Source: Streptomyces tubercidicus (GTDB taxonomy: Bacteria; Actinomycetota; Actinomycetes; Streptomycetales; Streptomycetaceae). From it: DNA of 64,000 bases. The position numbers and the translations under genes are program-made. The stretch lies in the NCBI RefSeq assembly GCF_027497495.1, contig NZ_CP114205.1, forward strand, positions 1,736,001 through 1,800,000. The letters are read 5' to 3'. The notes below the pieces were generated by a model, which saw only the letters and a list, made by a program, of their open reading frames with translations, was not told where the DNA came from and did not search any database. Below, piece by piece: positions 19,252-28,132 of the stretch (positions within the stretch are counted from its first letter, which is position 1; each line of letters opens with the position of its first letter).

Positions 19252-20688
19252 ATGAGTGAGACAGACGTGAACACACCGGACGTCATCGTCATCGGCGGCG
19301 GCACCGGCGGCTACAGCACCGCCCTGCGTGCCGCGTCCCTGGGGCTGCGGGTGGTGCTGGCCGAACGCGATCTGATCGGCGGCACCTGTCTGCACCGCGG
19401 CTGTATCCCCAGCAAGGCCATGCTGCACGCGGCCGAGTTGGTGGACGGTATCGCGGAGGCCCGCGAGCGGTGGGGCGTCAAGGCCACCGTCGACTCCCTG
19501 GACTGGCCGGCCCTGGTGGCCACCCGTGACACCATCGTCGCCCGCAACCACCAGGGCGTGGCGGGGCACTTGCGGACGGCGGGGGTGCGGGTCGTCCAGG
19601 GCACGGCACGGCTGACCGGACCCCGTACGGTCCATATCGAGGGCGCCGGGGAGGTCACCGCCCGCCGCGGCATCGTGCTGGCCACCGGGTCCCGGCCGCG
19701 GCTGCTGCCCGGCCTGTCCGCGGACGGCCGACGGGTGGTGACCAGCGACGACGCGCTGTTCGCGGCCGGGCTTCCGGCGTCCGTGCTGGTCCTGGGCGGC
19801 GGTGCGATCGGCGTCGAGTATGCGTCCTTCCACCGTTCCATGGGGGCGGAGGTCACCCTGGTCGAGGCGGCCGGGCGGCTGCTTCCGTTGGAGGACGAGG
19901 ACGTCGGCCGTCATCTGGCGCGCGGGCTGAAGAAGCGCGGTATCGCGGTCCGTACGGGCTCGGCACTGACCGGGACCGAACTGCTGCCGGACGGGATACG
20001 GGCCACGGTGCGCACCCCGAAGGGCGAGGAGCTGGTGATCGAGGCCGAGCGGCTGCTGGTCGCGGTGGGGCGGGTCCCGGTGACGGACGGGCTGGACCTG
20101 GCGGCGGCCGGACTGGCGGCGGACGAGCGGGGGTTCGTTGCGCCTGCGGACTGGTCACGGCTGGAAACCGCCGTGCAGGGCATCCACGTGGTCGGCGACC
20201 TGCTGCCGCCGCCCTCCCTGGGGCTGGCCCACGCCTCGTTCGCGGAGGGCCTGTTGGTGGCCGAGACGCTGGCGGGCCTGCCGTCGCGGGCGGTGGACTA
20301 CGCGGCGGTGCCACGGGTGACGTACTCCTCGCCGCAGACCGCCTCGGTCGGCCTGACCGAGGCCGAGGCGCGCGCCCGCGGCCTGGACATCACGGTGAAC
20401 ACCATGCCGCTGGCCGCCACCGCCAAGGGCATGGTGCACGGTCAGGGCGGCATGGTGAAGGTGATCGCGGCGGCGGACGGGGCGGACGGCGAGGCTACCG
20501 GCGCGGTCCTCGGGGTCCATCTCGTCGGGCCGCACGTCTCGGAGATGATCGCGGAGAGCCAGCTGATCGTGGGCTGGGACGCCGAACCGGCCGATGTCGC
20601 CCGGCACATCCATGCCCATCCGACCCTCTCCGAGGCGGTCGGCGAGACGTTTCTGACGCTGGCGGGGCGGGGGTTGCATCAGCACTGA
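19252..20688 (+). CDS. Dihydrolipoamide dehydrogenase-type flavoprotein disulfide reductase
   Basis: 478 residues. N-terminal FAD site (VIVIGGGTGGYSTALRAA), redox-active Cys46 and Cys51 in GGTCLHRGCIPSK, NAD site (VLVLGGGAIGVEYASF), and the C-terminal catalytic His-Glu pair in HAHPTLSEAVGE. This set is typical of lipoamide dehydrogenase (E3), which reoxidises dihydrolipoyl groups of 2-oxoacid dehydrogenase complexes using NAD. No E1 or E2 gene is adjacent, so it may be a second E3 or serve another disulfide. The divergent LysR gene is the likely regulator. Confidence 0.9.
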   Translation: MSETDVNTPDVIVIGGGTGGYSTALRAASLGLRVVLAERDLIGGTCLHRGCIPSKAMLHAAELVDGIAEARERWGVKATVDSLDWPALVATRDTIVARNHQGVAGHLRTAGVRVVQGTARLTGPRTVHIEGAGEVTARRGIVLATGSRPRLLPGLSADGRRVVTSDDALFAAGLPASVLVLGGGAIGVEYASFHRSMGAEVTLVEAAGRLLPLEDEDVGRHLARGLKKRGIAVRTGSALTGTELLPDGIRATVRTPKGEELVIEAERLLVAVGRVPVTDGLDLAAAGLAADERGFVAPADWSRLETAVQGIHVVGDLLPPPSLGLAHASFAEGLLVAETLAGLPSRAVDYAAVPRVTYSSPQTASVGLTEAEARARGLDITVNTMPLAATAKGMVHGQGGMVKVIAAADGADGEATGAVLGVHLVGPHVSEMIAESQLIVGWDAEPADVARHIHAHPTLSEAVGETFLTLAGRGLHQH

Positions 20689-20735
20689 GCGGGCCCGCGC
20701 CCGGATCCGCCCGGCGCACCCACCGGCCCCGCCCT

Positions 20736-21278
20736 TCACTCCGTCAGGACGTAGTCCACCTGGCCGAAGGTGATGTGGTCGCCGGGGCCGACCGGTACCT
20801 CGCCCACCACCCGGCGGCCGTTGACGCAGGTGCCGTTGGTGGAGCCGAGGTCGCGCAGCAGCCAGCCCTTGTCGGCGCTGCGGAGTTCGGCGTGGGCGCG
20901 GGAGACCGTCTCGTGGCTGAGGCGCAGGCCCGCGCCGGGGGCACGCCCTATGAGCAGCGGGAGCGGGCCCGGCTCGGGCAGCAGCAGCTTCGGGAGTCGC
21001 TCCGTACGCCAGGCGCGGCGCACCCGGAGGTGGAAGGCGGACACCCGGCCCACCACTCGCAGGACGGCGCCCTGGACCTTGCCGCGGCTCGCCAAGTCGG
21101 CGGTGACCAGGTCGAGTTCGGACTGCTGTTGGGCGGTCAGAACGAGTTCCAGGCGCCGCAGGAAGGTGTCCTGGGACAGCCGTCCCTGCGCCGCGCCGTC
21201 GCGCAGCAGATCGAGGGCGCGTTCCCGGTCGGCGTCCGACGGGCGCGCCGGACGCGCAGGGAACTGGAGCGAAGTCAT
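20736..21278 (-). CDS. DUF1707 plus FHA domain protein
   Basis: 180 residues. Residues 10-65 match the DUF1707 pattern (RPSDADRERALDLLRDGAAQ, LDLVTADL), a short module common in actinobacterial membrane or signalling proteins. The C-terminal FHA domain (about 105-180) carries the phosphothreonine-binding motifs IGRAPGAGLRLSHETVSRAH and LRDLGSTNGTCVNGRRV. FHA domains read Ser/Thr kinase phosphorylation. The kinase partner is not in the window. Divergent from treZ. Confidence 0.9.
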   Translation of the reverse strand: MTSLQFPARPARPSDADRERALDLLRDGAAQGRLSQDTFLRRLELVLTAQQQSELDLVTADLASRGKVQGAVLRVVGRVSAFHLRVRRAWRTERLPKLLLPEPGPLPLLIGRAPGAGLRLSHETVSRAHAELRSADKGWLLRDLGSTNGTCVNGRRVVGEVPVGPGDHITFGQVDYVLTE

Positions 21279-21473
21279 GCCGTGATTCTCGGGCCACCGC
21301 GAGCCGCTGTCCAGGTGAGGTAGGTGCGCAGGGCACAGGTGGCCAGGACCGCGGACTCGCCGGAACGGCCCAGTGGGGTGGCGCGATGTCGGCCCGTATC
21401 GCCACGTCGGGCTGTCGGGTGGCGCGGCGGCGTGCTTTCGTCAGGGACCGGGACCGAACGAAGGAGGACGGCC

Positions 21474-23294
21474 GTGCTGTTCGAGGTGTGGGCTCCGGAG
21501 GCCGGGCGGGTCGCTCTCCAGTGGGCGGGGGACCGGGCGGGCGAGCCACCGGTCCCGATGGAGCGGGACCCCGGCCGCGCGGGCTGGTGGCGGGCCGAGG
21601 CGCCGGCCCGGGACGGCGACCGGTACGCCTTCCGGCTGGACGGCGGGCCGCCGCTGCCCGATCCGCGCGCCGCCCGGCTGCCGGAGGGCCCCGGCGGGCC
21701 CGCCGCGGTCGTCGTACACGACCGGTTCGGCTGGCGGCACCCGTGGCCCGGCCGCCCGCTGCCCGGTGCGGTCCTCTACGAGCTGCACATCGGGACCTAC
21801 ACCCCCGAGGGCACCTTCGACGCCGCCGCCGCGCGGCTGCGCCACCTCGCCGACCTGGGCATCACCCATATCTCCCTGATGCCGGTCTGCCCGTTCCCCG
21901 GCACCCATGGGTGGGGGTACGACGGGGTCGCCCCCTGGGCGGTGCACGAACCGTACGGCGGGCCGGAGGGGCTCAAGCGGTTCGTGGACGCGGCGCACGG
22001 GCACGGGCTGGGGGTGGTGCTCGATGTGGTGCACAACCACCTCGGCCCGTCCGGCAACCACCTCCCGGCGTTCGGGCCGTACTTCACCGACACCCACCAC
22101 ACCCCGTGGGGCGCGGCGGTCAATCTCGACGCCCCCGGTTCCGACGAGGTGCGCGCCTACTTCCTCGCCAGTGCGCTCTCCTGGCTGCGCGACTACCGAC
22201 TCGACGGACTGCGGCTGGACGCCGTGCACGCACTGCACGACGACCGCTCCCCGCACTTCCTGGCCGCGCTGTCCGCCGCCGTCGACGCGCTGGCCGGGCG
22301 GCTGCGGCGCCCGCTGTTCCTGGTCGCCGAGTCCGACCTCAACGATCCGCGCACCACCGCGCCCAGGGCGGGCGGCGGGCACGGTCTGCACGCCCAGTGG
22401 AACGACGACTTCCACCACGCCCTGCACACCGCGCTCACCGGCGAATCCCAGGGCTACTACGGGGACTTCGCACGGGCCCCGCTCGCCGCCCTCGCCAAGA
22501 CGCTCACCGGCGGCTTCTTCCACGACGGTACACACTCCACCTTCCGCGGCCGCAGGCACGGCGCGCCGCTGGATCTGCGGGTGACCCCCGCGTACCGGCT
22601 GCTGGCCTACGCCCAGACGCACGACCAGATCGGCAACCGCGCGCTCGGCGACCGGCTCGCCGCCGGGCTCTCCCCCGGCCTGCTCGCCTGTGCCGCCACG
22701 CTGGTGCTGTGCGCGCCGTTCACCCCGATGCTGTTCATGGGCGAGGAGTGGGGCGCGACCACCCCGTGGCAGTACTTCACCGATCACCAGGATCCGGAGC
22801 TGGCGGAGGCGGTACGGGAGGGGCGGCGGCGCGAGTTCACCGCGCACGAGTGGGCCGGTGCCGCCGGTGACTGGCCCGACCCGCAGGACCCGGCCACCCG
22901 CGACCGCTGCGTCCTGGACTGGACCGAACCGGCCCGGGAGCCGCACACCGCGCTGCTGGCCTGGCATCGCACGCTGCTGGCGCTGCGTCATGAGCTGCCC
23001 CCGCTGACCGACCCGGACCCCCGGCACACCGCCGTCCGCTACGACGAGGCGGCCCGCTGGCTCCTGCTGCGACGCGGCCCGCTCCGGGTGGCGGTCAATC
23101 TCTCGCGCGACACCACGGCCGACATCCCGGTCGGCGACGACGACGGGGGCGGCGGGGCCGACAGCGGGGCCGGCCGCGGGGCCGGCCGCGGGGCCGGGCT
23201 CCAGGCGCTGGCGGGCTGGCCCGGCGCCCGGCTCCCCGGCGCGGACGGGGTGCTGCGGCTGCCCCCGGAATCGGCGGTGGTGCTCGGCCCGTAG
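21474..23294 (+). CDS. treZ: Maltooligosyl trehalose trehalohydrolase TreZ
   Basis: 606 residues from the GTG at 21474, fixed by AAGGAGG six bases upstream. N-terminal CBM48-like domain (FEVWAPEAGRVALQW), then a GH13 barrel with ELHIGTYTPEGTF, WGYDGVAPWAVHEPYGG, nucleophile Asp in DGLRLDAVHAL (about 248), acid Glu in LFLVAESDLND (about 285) and QTHDQIGNRALG. It hydrolyses the glucosidic bond next to the terminal trehalosyl unit made by TreY, releasing trehalose. A Gly/Ala/Arg/Asp low-complexity insert (about residues 551-580) interrupts the C-terminal beta domain. Confidence 0.95.
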   Translation: MLFEVWAPEAGRVALQWAGDRAGEPPVPMERDPGRAGWWRAEAPARDGDRYAFRLDGGPPLPDPRAARLPEGPGGPAAVVVHDRFGWRHPWPGRPLPGAVLYELHIGTYTPEGTFDAAAARLRHLADLGITHISLMPVCPFPGTHGWGYDGVAPWAVHEPYGGPEGLKRFVDAAHGHGLGVVLDVVHNHLGPSGNHLPAFGPYFTDTHHTPWGAAVNLDAPGSDEVRAYFLASALSWLRDYRLDGLRLDAVHALHDDRSPHFLAALSAAVDALAGRLRRPLFLVAESDLNDPRTTAPRAGGGHGLHAQWNDDFHHALHTALTGESQGYYGDFARAPLAALAKTLTGGFFHDGTHSTFRGRRHGAPLDLRVTPAYRLLAYAQTHDQIGNRALGDRLAAGLSPGLLACAATLVLCAPFTPMLFMGEEWGATTPWQYFTDHQDPELAEAVREGRRREFTAHEWAGAAGDWPDPQDPATRDRCVLDWTEPAREPHTALLAWHRTLLALRHELPPLTDPDPRHTAVRYDEAARWLLLRRGPLRVAVNLSRDTTADIPVGDDDGGGGADSGAGRGAGRGAGLQALAGWPGARLPGADGVLRLPPESAVVLGP

Positions 23295-23367
23295 GGTCGC
23301 CTCGTGCCATCACCACCCACCAGGCCGATCGCCCGAGCGTCCACCGCAGGGCCATCTGCTGGACACT

Positions 23368-25029
23368 GTGTCTATGCCCCTGCATCTCTCCGACCTGCTG
23401 GCCCGGCCCGATCTCCGGCTGTCGGCCGCCTACGACGTGCCGCCGCCGCTGCTGGCCCGCACGATCGAGGCGGCGACCGTCTCGGATCTGCCGGCGCCGG
23501 GGAAATGGCTGCAGGGCGGCGAACTCCTGATGACCATCGGCCTGTTGCTGCCGGAGGATCCGGTCGCGTGCCGGGCGTACGTACGGGATGTGGCCGAGGG
23601 CGGGGCGGCCTGTCTGGCGCTCGGTCTGGGGCAGGGACTGCCGTACCAGGAGGCGCCGGAGCCGCTGACGGCCGCGGCCGAGGAGGCCGGGCTGCCGCTG
23701 CTGACGGTGCCGGACGGGGTGCCGTTCATCGCCGTCACCAAGGCGGTCTTCGAGGCGCGGGCCGAGGAGCAGCGCGAGCGGCTGCAGCGGGCGTTCGCGA
23801 CCCAGCGGCGGCTGACGGCGGCGGCGACCGGCGACGGGCTGCGGCCGATGCTGGCGGAGTGGACGGCCGCCACCGGGGTCGGCGCGGCGGTCTTCGACCC
23901 GCTGGGGCGGCTGCTCGCGGCGGCCGAGCGGGCGCAGCGGACGCCGCCGGCCGCGGCCCGGGACCTGATTGAACGGGTCGCCGCGCGCGGACTGCGCGGC
24001 AGCGCGTCCAGCACGGCCGCCGGGCAGCAGCTGGAGGTGCAGCCGCTGGGGGCGCGCCGGCTGCGGGGGCTGCTGCTGCTCAGCGGCCGTCCGGACGATG
24101 CCGCCCGCTCGGTCGTCCCCGGGCTGGTCTCGCTGCTGTCCCTGGAGCTGGAGCGCCGTCATCTGCGCGATGAGCCGGAGCGCCGCCGCAGGTCGGCGCT
24201 GCTGTCCGAGCTGCTGGCCGAGGAGGATCCGGCCCCCGGGCGGGCCCGGGACATGCTGCGGTCGGCGGGGCTGACGGCCGAGCGGGTGCGGGGGGTCGTG
24301 GTGGCGACGGAGGCCGATGCGGGTGCGGGCGGCGCCGACGGCGCGGGCGGTCGTACGGCGGGGGCCGGGGCCGGGGCGGCAGAGGGGACGGCGGACGGCA
24401 CGGCGGACGGGACGGACGGCCCCGCGCAGGAGATGGCCGCCGATCTGGCGCTGGCGATGCCCGGTGGCCTGGTCAGGGTCGTGGACGGAGCGCCGGGCGC
24501 GGTCATCGAGGCGGTGGTCGGCGAGGATCTGGACATCCGCGATGTGCTCGCCCGCTTCGCCCCGCGCTGCCCGGCCGGTATCGGCCCGGCCACCGCCCCA
24601 GAGGCGGTACGGGTGTCGCTGCGCCAGGCGACGGGCCTGCTCGCCGTCAGCCGGTCCAGCGGCGAGCCCGCCGAGGCCCGGCAGAGCCAGGCCAGCCGGC
24701 TCCTGCTCGACCTGGGCGACCGCCGCACGCTGCAGGGCTACGCCGACACCGTGCTCGGCCCGCTCGATCTCGCGGACAACGGCGAGGAGTTGACGGCGAC
24801 CCTCGCGGCCTGGCTGGAGACCGGCGGCGCCTGGGACGCCACCAGCCGGCGGCTCGGCGTCCACCGGCACACCGTACGCAACCGCCTGGACAAGGCCATG
24901 GACCTCACCGGCCGGCGCCTCGACGACCCCGACGACCGCTTCGACCTGTGGCTGGCCACCCGTATCCGCCGCGGCGACGCCTCCGCCACCGGGGCAGGCG
25001 GCCGGCCGACGCCCCCGCCAGGCCGGTGA
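23368..25029 (+). CDS. PucR-family transcriptional regulator
   Basis: 553 residues from the GTG at 23368; the ATG two codons on (23374) is equally possible. Neither has a Shine-Dalgarno, suggesting a leaderless message. An N-terminal PucR domain (residues 8-125, LSDLLARPDLRLSAAYDV, WLQGGELLMTIG) is followed by a GGDEF-like middle region. The C-terminal PucR helix-turn-helix is at about 485-540 (WDATSRRLGVHRHTVRNRLDKA). Family members activate purine, amino-acid or amine catabolism; no such genes are adjacent. A Gly/Ala/Asp/Thr-rich insert at about 315-352 breaks the middle domain. Confidence 0.9.
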   Translation: MSMPLHLSDLLARPDLRLSAAYDVPPPLLARTIEAATVSDLPAPGKWLQGGELLMTIGLLLPEDPVACRAYVRDVAEGGAACLALGLGQGLPYQEAPEPLTAAAEEAGLPLLTVPDGVPFIAVTKAVFEARAEEQRERLQRAFATQRRLTAAATGDGLRPMLAEWTAATGVGAAVFDPLGRLLAAAERAQRTPPAAARDLIERVAARGLRGSASSTAAGQQLEVQPLGARRLRGLLLLSGRPDDAARSVVPGLVSLLSLELERRHLRDEPERRRRSALLSELLAEEDPAPGRARDMLRSAGLTAERVRGVVVATEADAGAGGADGAGGRTAGAGAGAAEGTADGTADGTDGPAQEMAADLALAMPGGLVRVVDGAPGAVIEAVVGEDLDIRDVLARFAPRCPAGIGPATAPEAVRVSLRQATGLLAVSRSSGEPAEARQSQASRLLLDLGDRRTLQGYADTVLGPLDLADNGEELTATLAAWLETGGAWDATSRRLGVHRHTVRNRLDKAMDLTGRRLDDPDDRFDLWLATRIRRGDASATGAGGRPTPPPGR

Positions 25030-25090
25030 CGCGCCGCACCTCACCCCGTCCGCGCTTCACTCTCGCGCCCGCACCGTCTTTACTTCGAAG

Positions 25091-26026
25091 ATGACCTACG
25101 AGATCCGCACCCACACCCCCGGCGCCGCCGGAGCCGCCGACGGTTCCTCGCACGGCGGCGGACGCGGCAGATTGGTGGCCGTCAGCGATCTGCATGTCCG
25201 TTACAAGGAGAACCGCGACATCGTCGAGGGGATAAGACCGGAGTCCGACGACGACTGGCTGCTGGTCGCCGGTGATGTCGGGGAGTTCGTCTCCGACATC
25301 CGCTGGGCGCTCTCGCTGCTCAGCAGCCGGTTCGCCAAGGTGGTGTGGGTGCCCGGCAATCACGAGCTGTGGACCCCGGCGCAGGATCCGGTGCAGCTGC
25401 GCGGTGTGGCGCGCTACGAGCATCTGGTGGACATCTGCCGGGAGTTGGGCGTCCTGACCCCCGAGGACCCGTATCCGGTCTGGGAAGGCGACGGCGGCCC
25501 GGTCGTCATCGCCCCGCTGTTCCTCCTCTACGACTACACCTTCCGGCAGCCGGGAGTGACGTCCAAGAAGGCGGCGCTGGCACGGGCGGAGCAGGCGGGG
25601 GTGGTCTGCACCGACGAGCACTTTCTGCATCCGGACCCGTATCCGACCCGGGAGGCGTGGTGCCAGGCGCGGGTGGCCGCCACGGAGGCCCGGCTCGCCG
25701 CCGTTCCCGAGGAGCTGCCCACCGTGCTCGTCAACCACTGGCCGGTGGTGCGCGAGCCCACCCGGCCCCTGTGGTACCCGGACTTCGCGCTGTGGTGCGG
25801 TACGGAGTCGACCGCGGACTGGCCGCGCCGCTTCCGTGCCGCCGCCGTGGTCTACGGCCACCTGCACATCCCGCGGCTGCTGACGCTGGACGGGGTACCG
25901 CACCAGGAGGTGTCGCTCGGCTATCCGCGGGAATGGCAGCGCCGGGCCGCCGCGCCGGGCCGGCCGGTCCAGATCCTGCCCCTGCCGGCCACGGTCGCCT
26001 CCGGCACCCCCGGGAGCCCGGCATGA
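25091..26026 (+). CDS. Calcineurin-like phosphoesterase, PptH-like partner of the PPTase
   Basis: 311 residues. The metallophosphoesterase motifs are all visible: VSDLHVRYK (D-x-H), WLLVAGDVGEF (GD), VWVPGNHELW (GNHE), LVNHWPVV and VYGHLHIPR (GHxH). It overlaps the phosphopantetheinyl transferase gene by 4 bases (ATGA), so the two are one transcription and translation unit. In Mycobacterium tuberculosis the gene in the same position next to pptT encodes PptH, a hydrolase that removes phosphopantetheine from carrier proteins. By context and motif content I infer the same role here. Confidence 0.85.
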   Translation: MTYEIRTHTPGAAGAADGSSHGGGRGRLVAVSDLHVRYKENRDIVEGIRPESDDDWLLVAGDVGEFVSDIRWALSLLSSRFAKVVWVPGNHELWTPAQDPVQLRGVARYEHLVDICRELGVLTPEDPYPVWEGDGGPVVIAPLFLLYDYTFRQPGVTSKKAALARAEQAGVVCTDEHFLHPDPYPTREAWCQARVAATEARLAAVPEELPTVLVNHWPVVREPTRPLWYPDFALWCGTESTADWPRRFRAAAVVYGHLHIPRLLTLDGVPHQEVSLGYPREWQRRAAAPGRPVQILPLPATVASGTPGSPA

Positions 26027-26682
26027 TCGACAAGCTGCTGCCGGCCCCGATCAGGACCGCCGAGGCATTCGAGGACGCGCCGCTGTCCGAGATGTTTCCC
26101 GAGGAGCTGGCACAGGTGGCCAACGCCGTGCCCAAGAGGCAGCGGGAGTTCGGCACCGTACGCGGCTGCGCCCGCCGGGCACTGGCCGAACTGGGCTTCC
26201 CGCCCGCGCCGCTGCTGCCCGGCCCCAACCGGGAGCCGCAGTGGCCGGCGGGTGTCGTCGGCGCCATGACGCACTGCGCCGGCTACCGCGCCGTGGCGGT
26301 GGCCCGCGCGGCGGAGGTCCGGACGATCGGCCTGGACGCGGAGCCCAATCTGCCCGTGAACGACCCCGGGGTGGTCGACCTGGTCACCCTCCCCGAGGAA
26401 CGCACCCAGCTCCGCCGGCTGGCCGCGCTGCAGCCCGAAGTGTGCTGGGACCGCCTGGTGTTCAGCGCGAAGGAGAGCGTCTACAAGGCGTGGTTCCCGC
26501 TCACCCGCCGCTGGCTCGACTTCGAGGAGGCGCTGCTCACCCTGGACCCGACGAACGCCACCTTCACCGCTCAACTACTCGTCCCCGGACCCGTGGTTGA
26601 CGGCAGGGAACTCACCGAGTTCAGCGGCAAGTGGCTCGTCGGCTCGGGTTTCGTGGTGACGGCGGTGGTGGAAATGGTGTGA
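26023..26682 (+). CDS. 4'-phosphopantetheinyl transferase, Sfp/EntD/PptT type
   Basis: 219 residues. EntD-like motifs: GCARRALAELG, the NREPQWPAGVVGAMTHC block, the Mg-binding TIGLDAEPN and WDRLVFSAKESVYKAWFP with the catalytic Glu-Lys. It transfers phosphopantetheine from CoA to carrier-protein serines, which the NRPS at 31675-38967 needs for both of its T domains. It is probably a general activator of PKS and NRPS proteins. A strong hairpin follows the stop. Confidence 0.95.
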   Translation: MIDKLLPAPIRTAEAFEDAPLSEMFPEELAQVANAVPKRQREFGTVRGCARRALAELGFPPAPLLPGPNREPQWPAGVVGAMTHCAGYRAVAVARAAEVRTIGLDAEPNLPVNDPGVVDLVTLPEERTQLRRLAALQPEVCWDRLVFSAKESVYKAWFPLTRRWLDFEEALLTLDPTNATFTAQLLVPGPVVDGRELTEFSGKWLVGSGFVVTAVVEMV

Positions 26683-26686
26683 CGGG

Positions 26687-26725
26687 GACGGCCGCGGGGG
26701 TGGCGCCCGCGTCCCCGCGGCCGTC
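26687..26725 (+). terminator. Terminator after the phosphopantetheinyl transferase operon
   Basis: A perfect 13-bp stem, GACGGCCGCGGGG (26687-26699) with CCCCGCGGCCGTC (26713-26725), begins four bases after the stop codon. Confidence 0.8.
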
Positions 26726-26829
26726 GGTCCCCCATCTGTCGCCGAATGACGGACCGGCCGCGGAGCTGTCCACTTCTTGCGGTACTTTCGTGGCCCGTCA
26801 GTATGTTTTGAAGGGTAATCAGCCGACTC

Positions 26830-28113
26830 ATGCAAGAGCACTCCGATACCCTCGGTGGGGCCAGGCCCTCCGATACCGAGCTGGTCCAGCGCATCCGTGC
26901 GGCGGCCCGGACCGGTGGCCGGGCTGCGGCCGGTCCGCATGGCGCCCAGGCTCCGGACGGCACCACCGGGGCGGCTGAGGAAGCCCTCCACGAATTCCAC
27001 CGACGGCACTATGCCGCCGTGCTCGCCCAGGCCCGCGACTGCTGCCGGTCCTCCCAGGCGGCAGCGGATCTGACGAAACAGGCCATCGACGCCGTCCTCC
27101 GCTCCCCCGGACCGGCAGCGGGTTCCGACGCGGACTGGCGGAAGACGTTGCTGACCGCCGTACGGGACACCGCCGCCGCCTGGCACCGGACGTCCCGGGA
27201 CACCGAGCTGCGCGACGACTTCCCGTCCTGGCTGGCCGCGCGGATGGAGGGGGAGCGGCCGCCGCCCGCCGACGGTCAACGGGCCTCCCCCGGCGGCGCA
27301 TTCGCCCCCGCCGGGCCGCCGGTGCCTCCGCCGTCCGCCGCACCGCCCCGCACCAAGGGCTCCCGGCTCTCACCGGCGCGTCTGGCCGTGCTCGCGTCCG
27401 CGGTGGCCGTCGCCGTCCTGGCCGGCGTCGCCATATCCGCCGGCTCCCGGGTCAGCTCGGCGCACCACGACACCTCGGCCGACAGCCCCGAACAGTCCGA
27501 TTTCCCTTCGGCGCCCCCTCCGGACCGGTCGCCGAGCGCCGATCCCAAGGGTTCGGCGACCGCCTCCCGCTCGGCGCCGGGCTCCCCGGACCCCACCCAC
27601 AGCAAGGCGTCGAAGCGCCCGAAGCCACGGCACCCGTCGTCGAAGCCGTCGCGCTCCTCGCGTCCGGGCGGCAAGACCAAGCCGCCGGCCGGCCAGACCA
27701 CCGCGCTGACCACCCGGATGTGGACCTCCAGCTCCAGCACCTTCTCGCCGGCGCGACAGAACACCAGCATCGACGGACATCCCCTGACCATCCACGGAAC
27801 CGGCTACCCCCAGGGGCTGGGGGCACACGCCAACAGCGAGGTCACCTACCACCTCGGCGGCGAATGCACCTCCCTGAGCGTGGATGTGGGCCTCGACGAC
27901 GAGGTGGCCGCGAACGGCTCCGTGGTCTTCCAGATCTACCGGGACAGCACGCTGGTCGCCGACAGCGGGCTGATGACGGTCGGTCAGCCCGCCAAGCGCC
28001 TCACCGCGGACCTCACCGGCGGCAACGACCTGCGCCTGGTGGTCACGGACGGGGGGAACGGAAACGACTCCGACCACGCCGACTGGGGCGGCCCCGCCAT
28101 CACCTGCCGCTGA
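26830..28113 (+). CDS. Membrane-anchored NPCBM protein with a sigma-like N-terminus
   Basis: 427 residues. Residues 15-120 resemble region 2 of an ECF sigma factor (DTELVQRIR, LHEFHRRHYAAVLAQARDCC, AADLTKQAIDAVL) but no region 4 follows. A Pro-rich linker leads to one transmembrane helix (182-206), then a Ser/Pro/Lys-rich linker (207-295). The C-terminal NPCBM/NEW2-type domain (TFSPARQNTSIDGHPLTIHG, YPQGLGAHANSEVTYHL) faces the outside. NPCBM domains bind carbohydrate. The architecture suggests a sensor or wall-binding protein with a cytoplasmic sigma-like module. It occurs in other streptomycetes; its function is unknown. Confidence 0.82.
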   Translation: MQEHSDTLGGARPSDTELVQRIRAAARTGGRAAAGPHGAQAPDGTTGAAEEALHEFHRRHYAAVLAQARDCCRSSQAAADLTKQAIDAVLRSPGPAAGSDADWRKTLLTAVRDTAAAWHRTSRDTELRDDFPSWLAARMEGERPPPADGQRASPGGAFAPAGPPVPPPSAAPPRTKGSRLSPARLAVLASAVAVAVLAGVAISAGSRVSSAHHDTSADSPEQSDFPSAPPPDRSPSADPKGSATASRSAPGSPDPTHSKASKRPKPRHPSSKPSRSSRPGGKTKPPAGQTTALTTRMWTSSSSTFSPARQNTSIDGHPLTIHGTGYPQGLGAHANSEVTYHLGGECTSLSVDVGLDDEVAANGSVVFQIYRDSTLVADSGLMTVGQPAKRLTADLTGGNDLRLVVTDGGNGNDSDHADWGGPAITCR

Positions 28114-28132
28114 TCCGGCTGCTGACGCCTCG

